A stretch of 31,517 nt of DNA from Priapulus caudatus (Eukaryota > Priapulida > Priapulimorpha > Priapulimorphida > Priapulidae), in contig NW_014577170.1 of the NCBI RefSeq assembly GCF_000485595.1, forward strand, positions 106,956-138,472, given 5' to 3'. The notes under the pieces were generated by a model. That model was not told the DNA's origin. It worked only from the letters and a program-made list of their open reading frames with translations, and ran no database searches. The first letter of the stretch is position 1; every line of letters starts with the position of its first letter. The position numbers and the translations under genes were made by a program. Shown piece by piece: positions 9,006 through 19,580 of the stretch.

Positions 9006-9347
9006 ATTTACTTTGCTGGTGGGTTGGGCATAGCGTATAGGCGGAATGTTCTACAATATAGACAGTCGGGGCGCGTGTGTAGCGAAGCAGCGAAGAGACT
9101 TACTTCGTTTAGCCTCGCGTGCGTAGACTTTCAAGCTGGTAAAAAACGGAATCTCTCTCCTTTTTTCCTTGTAACGTCGTGTTGATTAGAAATGAGTTTG
9201 CGCGAAATGCCGCGAGGGGGCGTGTGTTTCCCCGAGGGGGCGCTGAGTTCACACACACGTGTTTGTATATATATATATGTATACGACTGTCTGCCCCGTG
9301 ATATTTCTGTCAGCTAATGGTGTATTGGTTTTAAATACTCATTAGAC

Positions 9348-9350
9348 CTA

Positions 9351-9402
<52 letters not shown>
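9348..9402. repeat. (TA)n tract, copy 1
   Basis: About 50 bases of alternating TA lie between attagacc and agtacgtgg. The copy 2 equivalent appears as the T-rich stretch around 14580-14750, and copy 3 has TA-rich sequence around 17030-17105. Confidence 0.9.
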
Positions 9403-9405
<3 letters not shown>

Positions 9406-10451
9406 GTGGTGTAGTGAGATTTTATGATCGTGTCCCTCGGCGGGTCGCTATGTTGTATAAGCCTCGGTCCGCGGGGGCGTTTAGTCAGCATCGTTGTGTT
9501 GTAGGCGGCTTCGATATATTATAATGTATTTAAAGACATGCGAACGATACTCACACACAGCAACTACGTACGTGTACATATCTGTCGTTTTATCTCGTAT
9601 AGGTTCTTATAGCCGTTCGCGATCGCGTTGTCCGACCGACTGACTCTCAGGGGTCCTCAAGGACTCTCAAGGTTACTGGTCGACGTTATAACGATTTATG
9701 TTTTTGCCTCACCGTTATAATCTGTTACATATCAACGCACGAGAACCGCGCATGCGCGGGGACACAGGCGAGGTGGCAATATTTTAGTTCTCGTTCTCAG
9801 CATCCCGTGTCGAGAGAGAGATAAATATATATATATATATATTCATAGTGTAAGCTGTATACGTTATTCTCTTATATGTGCTAGCAGGGAGTAGGTTAAC
9901 AAAAGGTTGACGTCATTGTTATTCCCTTGTACACGCCTGTTTACATCCGTGTTAACCTATGATTTTGTTACTCCGTGTGTGTGTGTGTTATTTGTGGCGC
10001 ACTTCCCCTTTATCTCTAACTATCTATATCTCGTGCGCGTGCGTTCGTGTGCGTGTGCGTGCGTGCATGCGTTCGTGCGTGCGTGTGGTCTCTACCGCGT
10101 TGTAATGAATTGCGGAAAGAACCTTTGCGCTCGCGTACACTTGAAGAAGCAGAAGAAGAAGAGGAGGATGAAAAATAGGAATCCGAAGCCATAAGGCTAC
10201 ATGTAGTCTATCGGTTGTGTCGAGATTTCTCACAGCTTTTCGTATTATCTCTCTCTCTATCTATCTCTCTCTCTCTCGAGATTATCGTTCCGTTGTTCGC
10301 CGGCTATTACGTGAATCTTTAATAAACATAATAATAATGCAGTGTATGATAGTGCGTTGGTCGTATCTCATCGTTTCTATGCTGTTAGTGTTGTCTGCGG
10401 TTTCCATACTGGTAGATTCAGTAAGAAGGGTGGAGGACGTGATAGCATATA

Positions 10452-10525
10452 ACAACAGACAATAACATAATTATAGTAACAAACAGACAATAACGTATAG
10501 TAACAAACAGACAATAACGTAATAA
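10452..10525 (+). repeat. 24/25-bp minisatellite, short array (end of copy 1)
   Basis: About three units have the core AACAAACAGACAATAACGTA. The last unit ends in AATAA and runs directly into TTTGTCTTTATTAACTCCTG, the right arm of the palindrome and start of copy 2. The same core forms far longer arrays at 15941-16492 and 18233-19580. Confidence 0.88.
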
Positions 10526-11080
10526 TTTGTCTTTATTAACTCCTGATATATACCCATAGCGTGGCCACGTCGCTCGTCTCTACCCTCATTAGCATCTGTC
10601 GCGATTGTGTGACGGAGAATGCAGAGTTGACAGCGACGGCAGGTTGACAGTACCCCACGTTAGCGTGACAGTTTCGCCAGTTAATCTCGCATGTCACACG
10701 GGCGCGCGGAGCCATTGTCGGTCATGACGATGACAGGCCGGCAGGCACGGCGACGGCGGACTCGTTTCGTAAGGCAATTGCCCGGCCTAACAAGTTTACA
10801 AGCGCAGGTAAATTGTCAATGGCAACCGGCGGGGTGCATTAGTCTATACATGTATGTACGTACTACGCACGCGCGTGTTCGTACAGCGATTCGTCGGGTG
10901 TAAAACTCTCCGGACACGTACAGCGCTAATACGTTTACATGCACGCACGAATGCACACGCATGCGTGCATACGAACGAACGCGCGCACACACAGAGGCAT
11001 GCACGAACGTACACACTCAGATACGCACACATAGGCTCGCACCCACCCACGCATACGCACACGTATAGGCACCCACACAC

Positions 11081-11084
11081 ACGC

Positions 11085-11133
<49 letters not shown>

Positions 11134-11168
11134 CACATACGCACGCAGGCACGCACGCACACACGCAC
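11081..11168. repeat. (CACG)n/(GCAC)n microsatellite in copy 2
   Basis: A long run of GCAC tetranucleotides with a few CACA interruptions. At the equivalent place in copy 1 (about 5600-5690) only scattered CACG words remain, so the run has expanded in copy 2, or collapsed or been misread in copy 1. Alternating purine-pyrimidine sequence of this kind can form Z-DNA. The Thr/His/Ala and Cys/Val/Arg frames through it are artefacts. Confidence 0.9.
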
Positions 11169-11304
11169 ACATACACAGGCACGCAAAGTGGCGCGCTGGC
11201 CTAGTAAAACTGCGCGTGGATAGCTAATGGCTCAATAAACGTAGTACAACGCCGGGCAATATAAACGTTGTATAACGTTAACCTCGTGCGTAGTACGCAC
11301 ACCC

Positions 11305-11505
11305 CTTTCCTCCTCCCCTTCCTCCCCCTCCTCGCTCTCTTCCCCTTTATTCCCCCTTCTTCCCCTCCTTCCTCCTCCTCCCCTTCCTCCTCCCATTTCT
11401 CCTCTTTCCATTCCTCTCCCTCCTCCTCCTCCCCTTCCACCCCCTCCTCCTCATCCTCCTCCCCTTCCTCCTCTTACCCCTCCTCCTTCTTCTCTCCTCC
11501 TCCCC
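11305..11505 (+). repeat. Pyrimidine-rich tract inside unit copy 2
   Basis: A C/T-only stretch of cctcct and cccctt words is the positional counterpart of 5838-5993. It lies between the CACG-rich segment and the conserved tgcattgtgatcacgct word. Confidence 0.85.
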
Positions 11506-11635
11506 ATGCAAGCTGCATTGTGATCACGCTCGTGCCCGCGGCGCATGTAAAGCATTGTGCAGAGCAAGCCACGCACGCGCGCGCCTCTGTATTTAAAGAA
11601 CTCATGCGGTCGGCGCTTTTGTTACCATCGTGTAT

Positions 11636-11645
11636 GTATATATTA

Positions 11646-11680
<35 letters not shown>

Positions 11681-11706
11681 ATATGTATATATATCATATA
11701 TATTAT
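11636..11706. repeat. (TA)n tract, copy 2
   Basis: Alternating TA with an ATATGTATATATATCATATA tail, equivalent to 6130-6208. It is followed by atgatacgcgtgtgg, as in copy 1. Confidence 0.9.
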
Positions 11707-12048
11707 GATACGCGTGTGGTAGCATAAATTACGGCATCGTATATTATGTAATAGGGATGTACGTGTGTGAGGTAAGGTGGTTGCGTAGGTAGGGATGGAT
11801 GGATTGATAGATGGGGGGGGGAGGAGCGGGGATGTGGTCGGGTGCGTCGCACACGCTATAGCGGCACGCTTTGCGAGTCGCTCATCGCATCATAATATAT
11901 TGATGGCATTATATATTGTAGTACATAAAGGATTGTTACGGGGGAATGGCGGCGGCATTGTAGCTCTCTAGTTTTTTACCGCTTTGAAGTGTCGCGCGCG
12001 CGGCGAGAAAATAAGGATCACGTGTCGTGTCAACAAGCGATACGGGGC

Positions 12049-12092
12049 ACAATGACGTAATGATGACATAATGGTGAGTAATGATTGTCATA
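12049..12092. promoter_or_regulatory. TGACGTAA-like cluster, copy 2
   Basis: AATGACGTAATG and ATGACATAATG are intact. The third word is shortened to GTGAGTAATG, and the following inverted word to TGTCAT. It is the paralogue of 6584-6626. Its partial preservation in a noisy unit is suggestive only. Confidence 0.25.
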
Positions 12093-13082
12093 CGGCGGCC
12101 CCCTCTGACGTGATGCTGCGGGAGGTGGGTTGATAAACGCTTCGTATTCTCTGTTGGCAGGTCGAGCGATGCTAGAGGATGGGGTCGGGCGAATCTGGGC
12201 GACGACGATGAGAGAGATGGGATGGAAAGTTACTCAGGCGTGAACCTGCAGCAACGACGACGCAGTCCTGGCAATAACACGGGCACGCGCAGATCTTCGC
12301 CATCGCAGAGGATGGACGAATTGAAGCACAGGCGCTGCCTCCTCCCCCCCTTACTCTCAGTAATAAGCTAGTGCGCGTGTGTGTGTGAACGGCCGTGTAC
12401 GGACGGTCGACTAGTTAACGGCTAAGGTAGCTGTAATGTAATGCGAGCGCGCGCAGCGCCTTTCACTCTGGAAAGCTCAATGAAGATATTGGTGTCGCTG
12501 TGTAAGTAATTAAAAATTTGGGGGGCGGTGAAGGCGCATCTCTAGTAGTGTTGTGTGGCGGTGGCGCGGCGGCGGCGGACGCAGGCAGCGCGCGATGGCG
12601 TACAGAGGATGCTACTGCGCTGACTGCCGTGTGGAGTGGGCTGCTTTGCTCGAAGCAAACACGCATACAACGCACGCGCCGCGAGGAGTCCGTACTTCCG
12701 GCTCCCTCTCTCTCTCGCTCGAAGTGTTGTGGCGTTTAGAATATTGTCGCGTGACATGTTTGCGATATGCCGCGCGCGTGCATGCGCGTTCGCAGTTAGT
12801 TCGTACGTTCGCACTGCTGTGTGTGTGTGAGTGCATGCGTGGTGCGTGGCGTATAGTAGCGCGTCTTTCCTTCGTAGCTGCTTGCTCAGGCTCTGTTTGC
12901 AAAAAAACGGGTTGTATATGTACGTGTTATATGCGTGGTGGCGTGTTAGTTGAGTGTGGGCTGTAGGTGCACACATGGGGCGCTGTTAGTCGTAGTGTGA
13001 GCAGCAGGCAGGCGGCGTGCGTGTCGGTTGTCCCAGAATGCCGTCGTAACGTGTCAGGTGTGCAACGAGTTAAACTAAGAGG

Positions 13083-13345
13083 TAGGAGCTGTTTGGTTGT
13101 GATCTCTATAGTAGTAGCTGTTGTCCTGCGTGCGTGCGCGTGGCGTGCGTGGTGGGGCAAGTGTTTGGTTGTGATCGTATAGTCGTAGATGTTGGCTCCC
13201 TGCGTGTGTGCGTGTGTGTGTGTGTCGTGCGTGCGTGCGTGCGTGCGTGCGTGCGTGGCGTGTGCGTTCGGCAGCTTTTTGGTTTATGATCGTAGTAAAT
13301 GTAGGCGGAGTTCGTGGCGTGCGTGCGTTGCGTGCGGTGCGTAGC
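13083..13345 (+). repeat. Nested triplicate with (GTGC)n tails, copy 2
   Basis: Three gctgtttggttgtgatc-type units end in GTGC/GTGT tails, paralogous to 7645-7900. The tails are interrupted by single extra G bases (gtggcgtgcg) where copy 1 has clean tetranucleotides. Confidence 0.75.
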
Positions 13346-13685
13346 AGCCTCTCGTCTATATGGAGCTCTGGAGAACTGTACCCGAAGATTCGACTCTGTG
13401 TGGTGTACGTACACTGCAGCCAGTACTATATATACACGCGTGACCAATGTTATGGCTAGGCCGTGTTACTTATAATTGCTGCCTGCAGAGGATCTAGAGA
13501 TCGCGCCGCGCGATGTGTGAAGTGCGCATCTTATCGATTTCATCACGGACGAGGCGTAGACGTACGATTTAGGGGCCATCCTGCCTCCCTTCCCGGAGCA
13601 GTGGTCATTATGAATCTGGCGGTGGTCAGAGTGTCGTGCGTGCGCGTGCGTGCGTGCGTTGTCGTGCGTGCGTACATGCGTGCAG

Positions 13686-13693
13686 TATATAAG
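13686..13693 (+). promoter_or_regulatory. TATA-like element TATATAAG, copy 2
   Basis: Same octamer and flanks (tgcag before, cttgcgagtac after) as 8256-8263. Promoter function is not demonstrated. Confidence 0.2.
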
Positions 13694-14142
13694 CTTGCGA
13701 GTACCCACGTTCCGACGCGGCGCAACAGTTTGGCGATGACACACCAGTTGTCACGTTCGTTCGTCTGTATATCGTTTTAAAATCCCCGTATAATATATAA
13801 TATATATATATATATATAGCAGCAACAACGGCGTATTTCATTGCGATGTCGATGCATAATAGAACGGATTCTAAATCTCGATCTGCGCGTTAATACGCGC
13901 CGATTAGCGCTGTCGTTTCTATCGACTGGTCTGCTACGCGCTCCGCACGCTCCGCCGATGCAACGAGCGACGAAATAATTATTTAGCGAGACGATTATAT
14001 ATTATGCGACCGTGATGACGCAGATGTGTTCACGTCGTCGCAAGTATGGCATTTCGGTATTTATTTTGCATCGGAACGTGCGCGGCGACTGGGCGCGAGG
14101 GCTCAGAGAGATGATTAGTGGCGAAAGAGAGATGCGCTATAT

Positions 14143-14168
14143 GGGGGGAGGGGGGACGGGGGGGGAGG
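14143..14168 (+). other. G-quadruplex motif in unit copy 2
   Basis: G6-A-G6-AC-G8-AGG, identical in run lengths to the motif at 8980-9005, with the same flanking tatat and atttactttg words. Confidence 0.6.
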
Positions 14169-14424
14169 ATTTACTTTGGCTGGTGCGTTGGGCATAGCGT
14201 ATAGGCGGAATGTTCTACAATATAAGAAGACTCGGGTGGCGCGATGTGTAGCGAAAGGGCGAAGAGACTTATTAGTTTAGCCTCGCGTGCGTAGACTTTC
14301 AAGGCTGGTAAAAAAGATCTCTCCCTTTTTCCTTTAACGTCGTGTTGATTTAGAATGAGTTTGCGCGAAATGCCGGGGGGGTGTGTGTTCGAGGGGCGCT
14401 GAGTCATCACACACACGTGTTTGT

Positions 14425-15057
14425 ATATATATACATAATAGTGTATATAATATTATTTATATTATGTTAATTTTTGCTGTTATTTTTTATTCGTTTTATT
14501 TAGTTCTTCGTGATATTTTTTGTCAGCTAATTGTTTGTGTATTGGTTTTTTTTAATATTTCTTCATTTGATTTCTATTTTGAATTATATATTATTATTTA
14601 TTATTATTTATTCATCATTTATTATTATTTTTTTTATTATTTTTATTTTATTTTTTATATTTATTATTTATTTTTTTTTTTTTTTATATTTTTTTTTTAT
14701 TTATTATTTATATTTATTATTTTATTATTTATATTATATTTTTATTTACTGTTTTGGTGTGTATGTGAGATTTTTTGATGTTGTTCTTGCTGTGGTCGTC
14801 TTTATGTTGTATATAGTCCTTTTGTGTCCGTCTGGGGCGTTTTGTTTTCATTCAGTGTTTGTGTTTTTGTTGGTCTGGCTTGATATTATTTATTAATTGT
14901 ATTGTTTCAAGACATGCATACGTATTACTTTCTACATTTTCATTAATCTATGTATGTTGTTTTCATATCTGTACGTTTTATATTCTGTATATTTTTTAAT
15001 GTGTTTTTTCTTTTATTATGTTCGTTTCGAGTCGATTCGCGTTGTTTCTTTTTTTCG
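14425..15057 (+). other. T-inflated block in copy 2 (probable consensus artefact)
   Basis: The block aligns end to end with 9262-9645 of copy 1 but is about 250 bases longer. Shared words are split or padded by extra T. For example, the equivalent of tcggtccgcgggggcg appears with T inserted between most bases, and the (TA)n tract becomes ttatttattattt. Flanks on both sides return abruptly to normal composition. The long Phe/Tyr/Ile open frames here (14383-14778, 14531-14896, 14897-15172) come from this composition and are not genes. Strand-specific T insertion by a sequencing or polishing failure explains it best. Confidence 0.7.
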
Positions 15058-15940
15058 CCGAGACACGAGATCTGACCTCAAGGGTCGTCAAAGGACTCTG
15101 CCAAGGTTGACTGTCTGCAACGTGGGTATAACGATTTATGTTTTTGCCGCCGTCACGTCAATATCACTCTAGTAAATTAATCAAATCGCAGCGAGAATAC
15201 CGGCGCTTGACGACGCGGGACAAGGCGAGGTGGCAATATTGTAGTTCTAGTTCTCAGCATCCGTGTCGAGAGAGAGATAAATTCTATATAATAATATTAT
15301 AACATAGTGTTCAGCCTGATATACGTATTCTCTTATATGGTCTAGAGGGAGTAGGTTAACAAAAGGTTGAGCGTCATTGTTATTCGCCTACTCTGCTAAC
15401 GCCTGTATTACATCCGTGTTACCTATGAATTTTTTCTACTACTGTGGTGTGTGTGTGTGTTATTTGTGGCGCACTTCCTTTTCTCTAATATCTATTATCT
15501 GCGTGCCAACGTGCGTTAGTTGCGCGTTGTGCGCGTGTGTCGTGCGTGCATGCGTTTGTGCCGTGGGTGGTGTCTATACAGGTTTTGTAATGATTGCGGA
15601 GAAAGAAGCTTCGCGCGGCGTCGCGTACCAGCTTGAAAAACAGAAGAAAAGAGAGGTAGAAAATAGGAATCCGGAAGCATTAAGCTACATGTAGTCTATC
15701 GGGTTGGTCGAGATTTCTCACAGCTTTTCGTATTAATCTCTCTTCTATCTATCTCTCTTCTCATCGAGATTAGTCGGTTCGTTGTGTCGCCGGCTTATTG
15801 TGAATGTTTAATAAAGCATAATAGAATAATGGCAGTGTAGATGTGACGTTGGTCGTTCTGCATCGTTTCTATGTGTTAGTGTTATCGCGGTTTCATACTG
15901 GTAGATTCAGTAAGTAAGGGTGGAGGACGTGATAGCATAT

Positions 15941-16492
15941 AACAAGCAGACATAACATAATTAATAGTAAATCCACAAAAACAGACAATAACGTATAGTA
16001 ACAAACAGCAATAACGTAATAATAACAACGACAAATAACGGTATAGTAACAAAAGACAATGTCAGTAATACAGAACAGACAATCAGATAGTAAACAAACA
16101 ATCAGTATAGTAACAAATACAATAACGTGATAAGTAACAAAGACAGACATTACGTATAGAACAAACAGACATATACGTATATCGTAAAAACAGAACAATA
16201 ATCGTTTATAGTAAAAACAGACAATAACGTATAGTAAAAACAGACATAACTTAATAGTAACAAACAGACAATAACGTACAGTAATAAACAGACAATAAAG
16301 TATAGTAACAAACGACAATACGGAATAATAAAACCGAAAACGTATAGTAAAACAGCATAAGTATAGTAACCAACAGACAATAAGTAGTAGTACAATCAAC
16401 AATAACGTATAGTAACAAACAGACAATGAACGTATAGTAACAAACAGACAATAACGTATATAACAAACAACAATAACGTATAGTAACAAAAG
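15941..16492 (+). repeat. 24/25-bp minisatellite, long noisy array, cut by gap
   Basis: Roughly 22 units with core AACAAACAGACAATAACGTA follow the end of unit copy 2 and run into the N gap. Units vary by single-base losses (acagcaataacg, aacgacaatacgg), unlike the clean array at 19070-19576. All three minus-strand frames of the consensus lack stop codons, which explains the overlapping minus-strand open frames here. Confidence 0.88.
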
Positions 16493-16517
16493 NNNNNNNN
16501 NNNNNNNNNNNNNNNNN
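16493..16517. other. Assembly gap, 25 N
   Basis: Twenty-five undetermined bases interrupt the minisatellite array. The sequence after it resumes about 3.6-3.9 kb into the macrosatellite unit, so the true missing length is probably at least that. The round number suggests a placeholder gap. Confidence 0.97.
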
Positions 16518-18232
16518 TTACCAGCACAAACCTAGACCTAACCGTATAATTCTGCGGGCTCAGAGAAGATGTTAGTGGAAAGCAGGTACGTATGCCTTTG
16601 GGGGAGGGCTGGACGACTGGGGGGGGGAGGATTTTCTTGTGTGAGGGGGTTGGCATTAGGTATAGGTCGGCATTTATACAATATATGACAGTCGGCAGCG
16701 TGATGATGTATTAGCGAAGCAGGAAGAGACTATACTTCGTTTATGCTCGCAGTGTCGTGAGACTTTCAAAGTGAGTATAAAAGGATTTTTCTCTTTTTGC
16801 ATTGTAACGTCGTGTTGATTGTAAATGAGTTATGCTAGGAAATGGCAGCGAGGGGGGCGTGGTTTCCCGACGGGGGCGTGAGTTCACACCATCGTGTTTA
16901 TGTATCTATATTAATATATGTAGTATGATATATATAATTAGTATATTGCTATTACGACTGTCTGCCCGTGATTATTCTTGTCAGCTAAATGGTAATGTTT
17001 GGTATGTTAAGATTCATATGAGACTAATATATATTAAATATATTATATATATATATTTATACTATATATTTATATACTATATATATATATTATATATATA
17101 TATAGTAACTGTGGTTGTAGTGGATTTTATTGATCTGTTTGTCCTTCGGCGTGCTTATGTTGTTATAAGCCTCGGTCCGCGGGGGTGCGTTTAGTCAGCT
17201 TCGTTGTGTGTGTAGGTCGTTGAGTTATGATTTATAATGTATTTAATGATATGCGAACGATACTCAATCACAGTAATTTACTTCGTGTACATTATCTGCG
17301 TTTTATCATCGTATTAGTTTCTTTTTATATGCCGTTCGCAGGATTCGCGTTGTCCGAACCGAATCTGTTCTCAGTGGTCCTCAAGGTACTCTTCAAGGTT
17401 GGGTATGCGTTCGACGTTATTATTAACGATTATGTTTTTTTGGGCTCTCCGTTATAATCTGTTTAATATCAGGCACGAGAACGCGAAATGCGTCGGGGAA
17501 CAGGCGAAGGTGGCCAATTTTTATTTCTCGGTTCTCAGCATCCCGTGTCGAGAGAGAGATAAATATATTATTATTATATATTCATAGTTGTAGATGTATA
17601 CGTTTTTTTATATGTGCTAGCAGGAGTAGGTAACAATAAGTAGTGTATGATCTTTGTTGAATTCCCTTGTCAAGCCTTGTTTACATTCGTTGTTAACCTA
17701 TGATTTTGTTACGCACTTCTGGTTGGTAGTGATGTGTGTTATTTGTGGCGCACTTCCCTTTTCTCTAACTATCTATATCTCGTTGCGGTGTGCGTTCTGC
17801 GCGGTTGTGAGTGTGCGTTGCGTGCATCGTTCGTTGGTGCTGTTGGTCTCTACGCGGTTGTATGAATTGTCGGAAAGAACATTCGCGGCTCGGTCTTATA
17901 CAAGGTTGAGAGCAGTCGAAGAAGGAAGAGGAGGATGTAAAAATAGGGCAATCCAAGACCATAGGCTACAGAATGTAGTCTTACGGTCGGCCAGGATCTG
18001 TGTCGAGATTTCTCACAGTCTTTTTGTATTATCTCTCTCTCTATCTATTTCTCTTCTCTCATGAATTATTCGTTCGTTGTCGTCTGGCTTATTACGTGAT
18101 ATCTTAAATAAAATATATAGATGCAGTTGAATGTGGCGTTGGTGTATTATCTCGTTTGCTATGTTTTAGTTGTTGTCTGCGGTTTTCCTATATGGTAGAT
18201 TCAGTATGAGAGGGTGGAGACGTGATGCATTT
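16518..18232 (+). repeat. Macrosatellite unit, copy 3 (3' part only)
   Basis: From about 16555 (gcgggctcagagaag) it follows copy 1 from 8936 onward: disrupted G-run motif, ggtataggtcgg, cgtcgtgttgatt, (TA)-rich segment, ctcggtccgcgggggt, gagagagagataaatat, agcaggagtaggt and the final gattcagta segment. It is about 160 bases longer than copy 1 over the same stretch through scattered insertions. The first ~38 bases after the gap do not match copy 1. Its open frames (16832-17194, 17227-17457, 17654-18064) do not correspond to frames in the other copies. Confidence 0.82.
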
Positions 18233-19580
18233 ATAACATCAGAACGTAATCATTATATTATAGACAACAGACTTAACGTTATTAGTAATACATAAAAGTC
18301 AATTAACGTAATAATACAAAAGACAATAACTATTAGTAAAAACAGGACAGATGTTATTCGATCTTAATAACAACAGACATACGTATAAGTAACAATACAT
18401 AACTAATCAGTGTATGTACACAAGACAATTAACGTGATATAAAACATACCTATAGGTATCAGTACGAACAGACCAATACGTAGTATAGTATAAATACAGA
18501 GCAATAGAATTAGTAGTACATACTAGACATTAACGTTATTTCAGTAGCAATAATCAGACAATTAACGTTATGTAACAAAAGACAATAAGTTACAAGTATA
18601 AATACAGGAAATAATCGCTATAGTAAAATACGACCAATAACTGTAATTAATTAACAAAGACTAATATACGTTTATATAACTAGATTATCCAGACAATTAA
18701 GCTTATATAAAAACGTACTATAGTTAGATACAATCAGCAATAAGATATAGATAACAATAGACAATAACGTTATAGTAACAAACAGACATTAACGTATAGT
18801 AACAAACAATGAAAAGTTATAGTAACAAGCAGACAATAAACTGTATTAGTAACATAAACAGAACTAACTATATAGTAACAAACAGCCAATAAGTATATAT
18901 AGTAACAAACAGGCATGAACAGAATTAACAACAGATAATAAGGTATAGTTACACATGACTAATAACGTAATAGATAATAAATAAGGACCATGAGTATGTT
19001 AACAATCAGGCATAGGACGCTAAGGACTAACAAACACGTTATGTACAACAGCGAATGAGTAATTATATAACAAACAGACAATAACGTATAGTAACAAACA
19101 GACAATAACGTAATAATAACAAACAGACAATAACGTATAGTAACAAACAGACAATAACGTAATAATAACAAACAGACAATAACGTATAGTAACAAACAGA
19201 CAATAACGTAATAATAATAAACAGACAATAACGTACAGTAACAAACAGACAATAACGTATAGTAACAAACAGACAATAACGTAATAATAACAAAAAAACA
19301 ATAACGTATAGTAACAAACAGACAATAACGTAATAATAACAAACAGACAATAACGTATAGTAACAAACAGACAATAACGTAATAATAACAAAAAAACAAT
19401 AACGTATAGTAACAAACAGACAGTAACGTAATAATAACAAACAGACAATAACGCATAGTAACAAACAGACAATAACGTATAGTAACAAACAGACAATGAC
19501 GTATAGTAACAAACAGACAATAACGTATAGTAACAAACAGACAATGACGTATAGTAACAAACAGACAATAGCGTAATAAT
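18233..19580 (+). repeat. 24/25-bp minisatellite, longest array
   Basis: About 50 or more units. From 18233 to about 19068 they are badly degraded by indels. From about 19070 to 19576 they are nearly perfect, alternating a 24-base unit (GTATAGTAACAAACAGACAA + TAAC) with a 25-base unit (GTAATAATAACAAACAGACA + ATAAC), with occasional GACGTA and AAAAAACAA variants. Minus-strand frames of 165-182 codons exist in all three phases because the repeat has no stop there. The predicted Leu/Val/Tyr/Cys product is not evidence of a gene. Confidence 0.92.

Larger units (their letters stand above)
5077..10525 (+). repeat. Macrosatellite unit, copy 1
   Basis: This is the first of two near-complete tandem copies. 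It begins at the right arm of the palindrome and continues through a ~160-bp start module (gcgtggcacg..., agagtttgacagcgacgg...), a CACG-rich stretch (5470-5690), a pyrimidine block (5838-5993), a (TA)n tract (about 6130-6205), GC-rich segments, a GTGC-rich region (7320-7900), a TATATAAG site (8256), (TA)n tracts (8363-8415, 9350-9400) and a G-run motif (8980), and ends in a short minisatellite. The same order recurs in copy 2. Copy 1 alone carries an extra insertion at about 8416-8637. Without that insertion and the minisatellite the core is about 5.15 kb. Open frames in it are broken in the other copies, so I call no gene. Confidence 0.88.
10526..16492 (+). repeat. Macrosatellite unit, copy 2 with long minisatellite tail
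   Basis: It repeats copy 1 in order: start module, CACG-rich stretch, pyrimidine block (11305-11505), (TA)n, the TGACGTAA cluster, GTGC-rich region, TATATAAG (13686), short (TA)n (13790-13818), G-run motif (14143) and the ctagcaggg/gagtaggttaac segment (about 15340-15365). It lacks the 8416-8637 insertion. The block at 14425-15057 is expanded by inserted thymines relative to 9262-9645. After subtracting that expansion and the minisatellite the core is again about 5.15 kb. Differences from copy 1 are mostly single-base indels. No gene is called. Confidence 0.88.

Noticed and set aside
8829-9185. 118-codon frame in macrosatellite copy 1, possibly a unit-encoded protein
   Set aside because: The equivalent region of copies 2 (about 13990-14345) and 3 is broken by several indels and stops, and no domain is recognised. 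Consensus errors could in principle cause the breaks, so it is not fully excluded.
10217-10465. 82-codon frame ending in a hydrophobic segment (from Met near 10338) at the unit end
   Set aside because: It looks like a single membrane span, but the frame is lost in copies 2 and 3 and runs into the minisatellite, so it is probably chance.
11201-11440. Minus-strand Glu/Gly-rich acidic frame
   Set aside because: It is the complement of the pyrimidine tract in copy 2. The homologous tract in copy 1 does not keep the frame.
14383-15172. Three Phe/Tyr/Ile-rich frames resembling membrane or mitochondrial proteins
   Set aside because: They lie in the T-inflated block. The paralogous copy 1 sequence has none of these frames.
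18959-19568. Overlapping minus-strand frames of 165-182 codons rich in Leu/Val/Tyr/Cys, resembling a membrane protein
   Set aside because: They are a direct reading of the 24/25-bp minisatellite, which has no stop in any minus frame. All three phases are open equally.
18233-19580. CRISPR-like array of 24-25 base direct repeats
   Set aside because: Units are contiguous with no variable spacers, and the surrounding sequence is eukaryotic repeat DNA with no cas-like gene.
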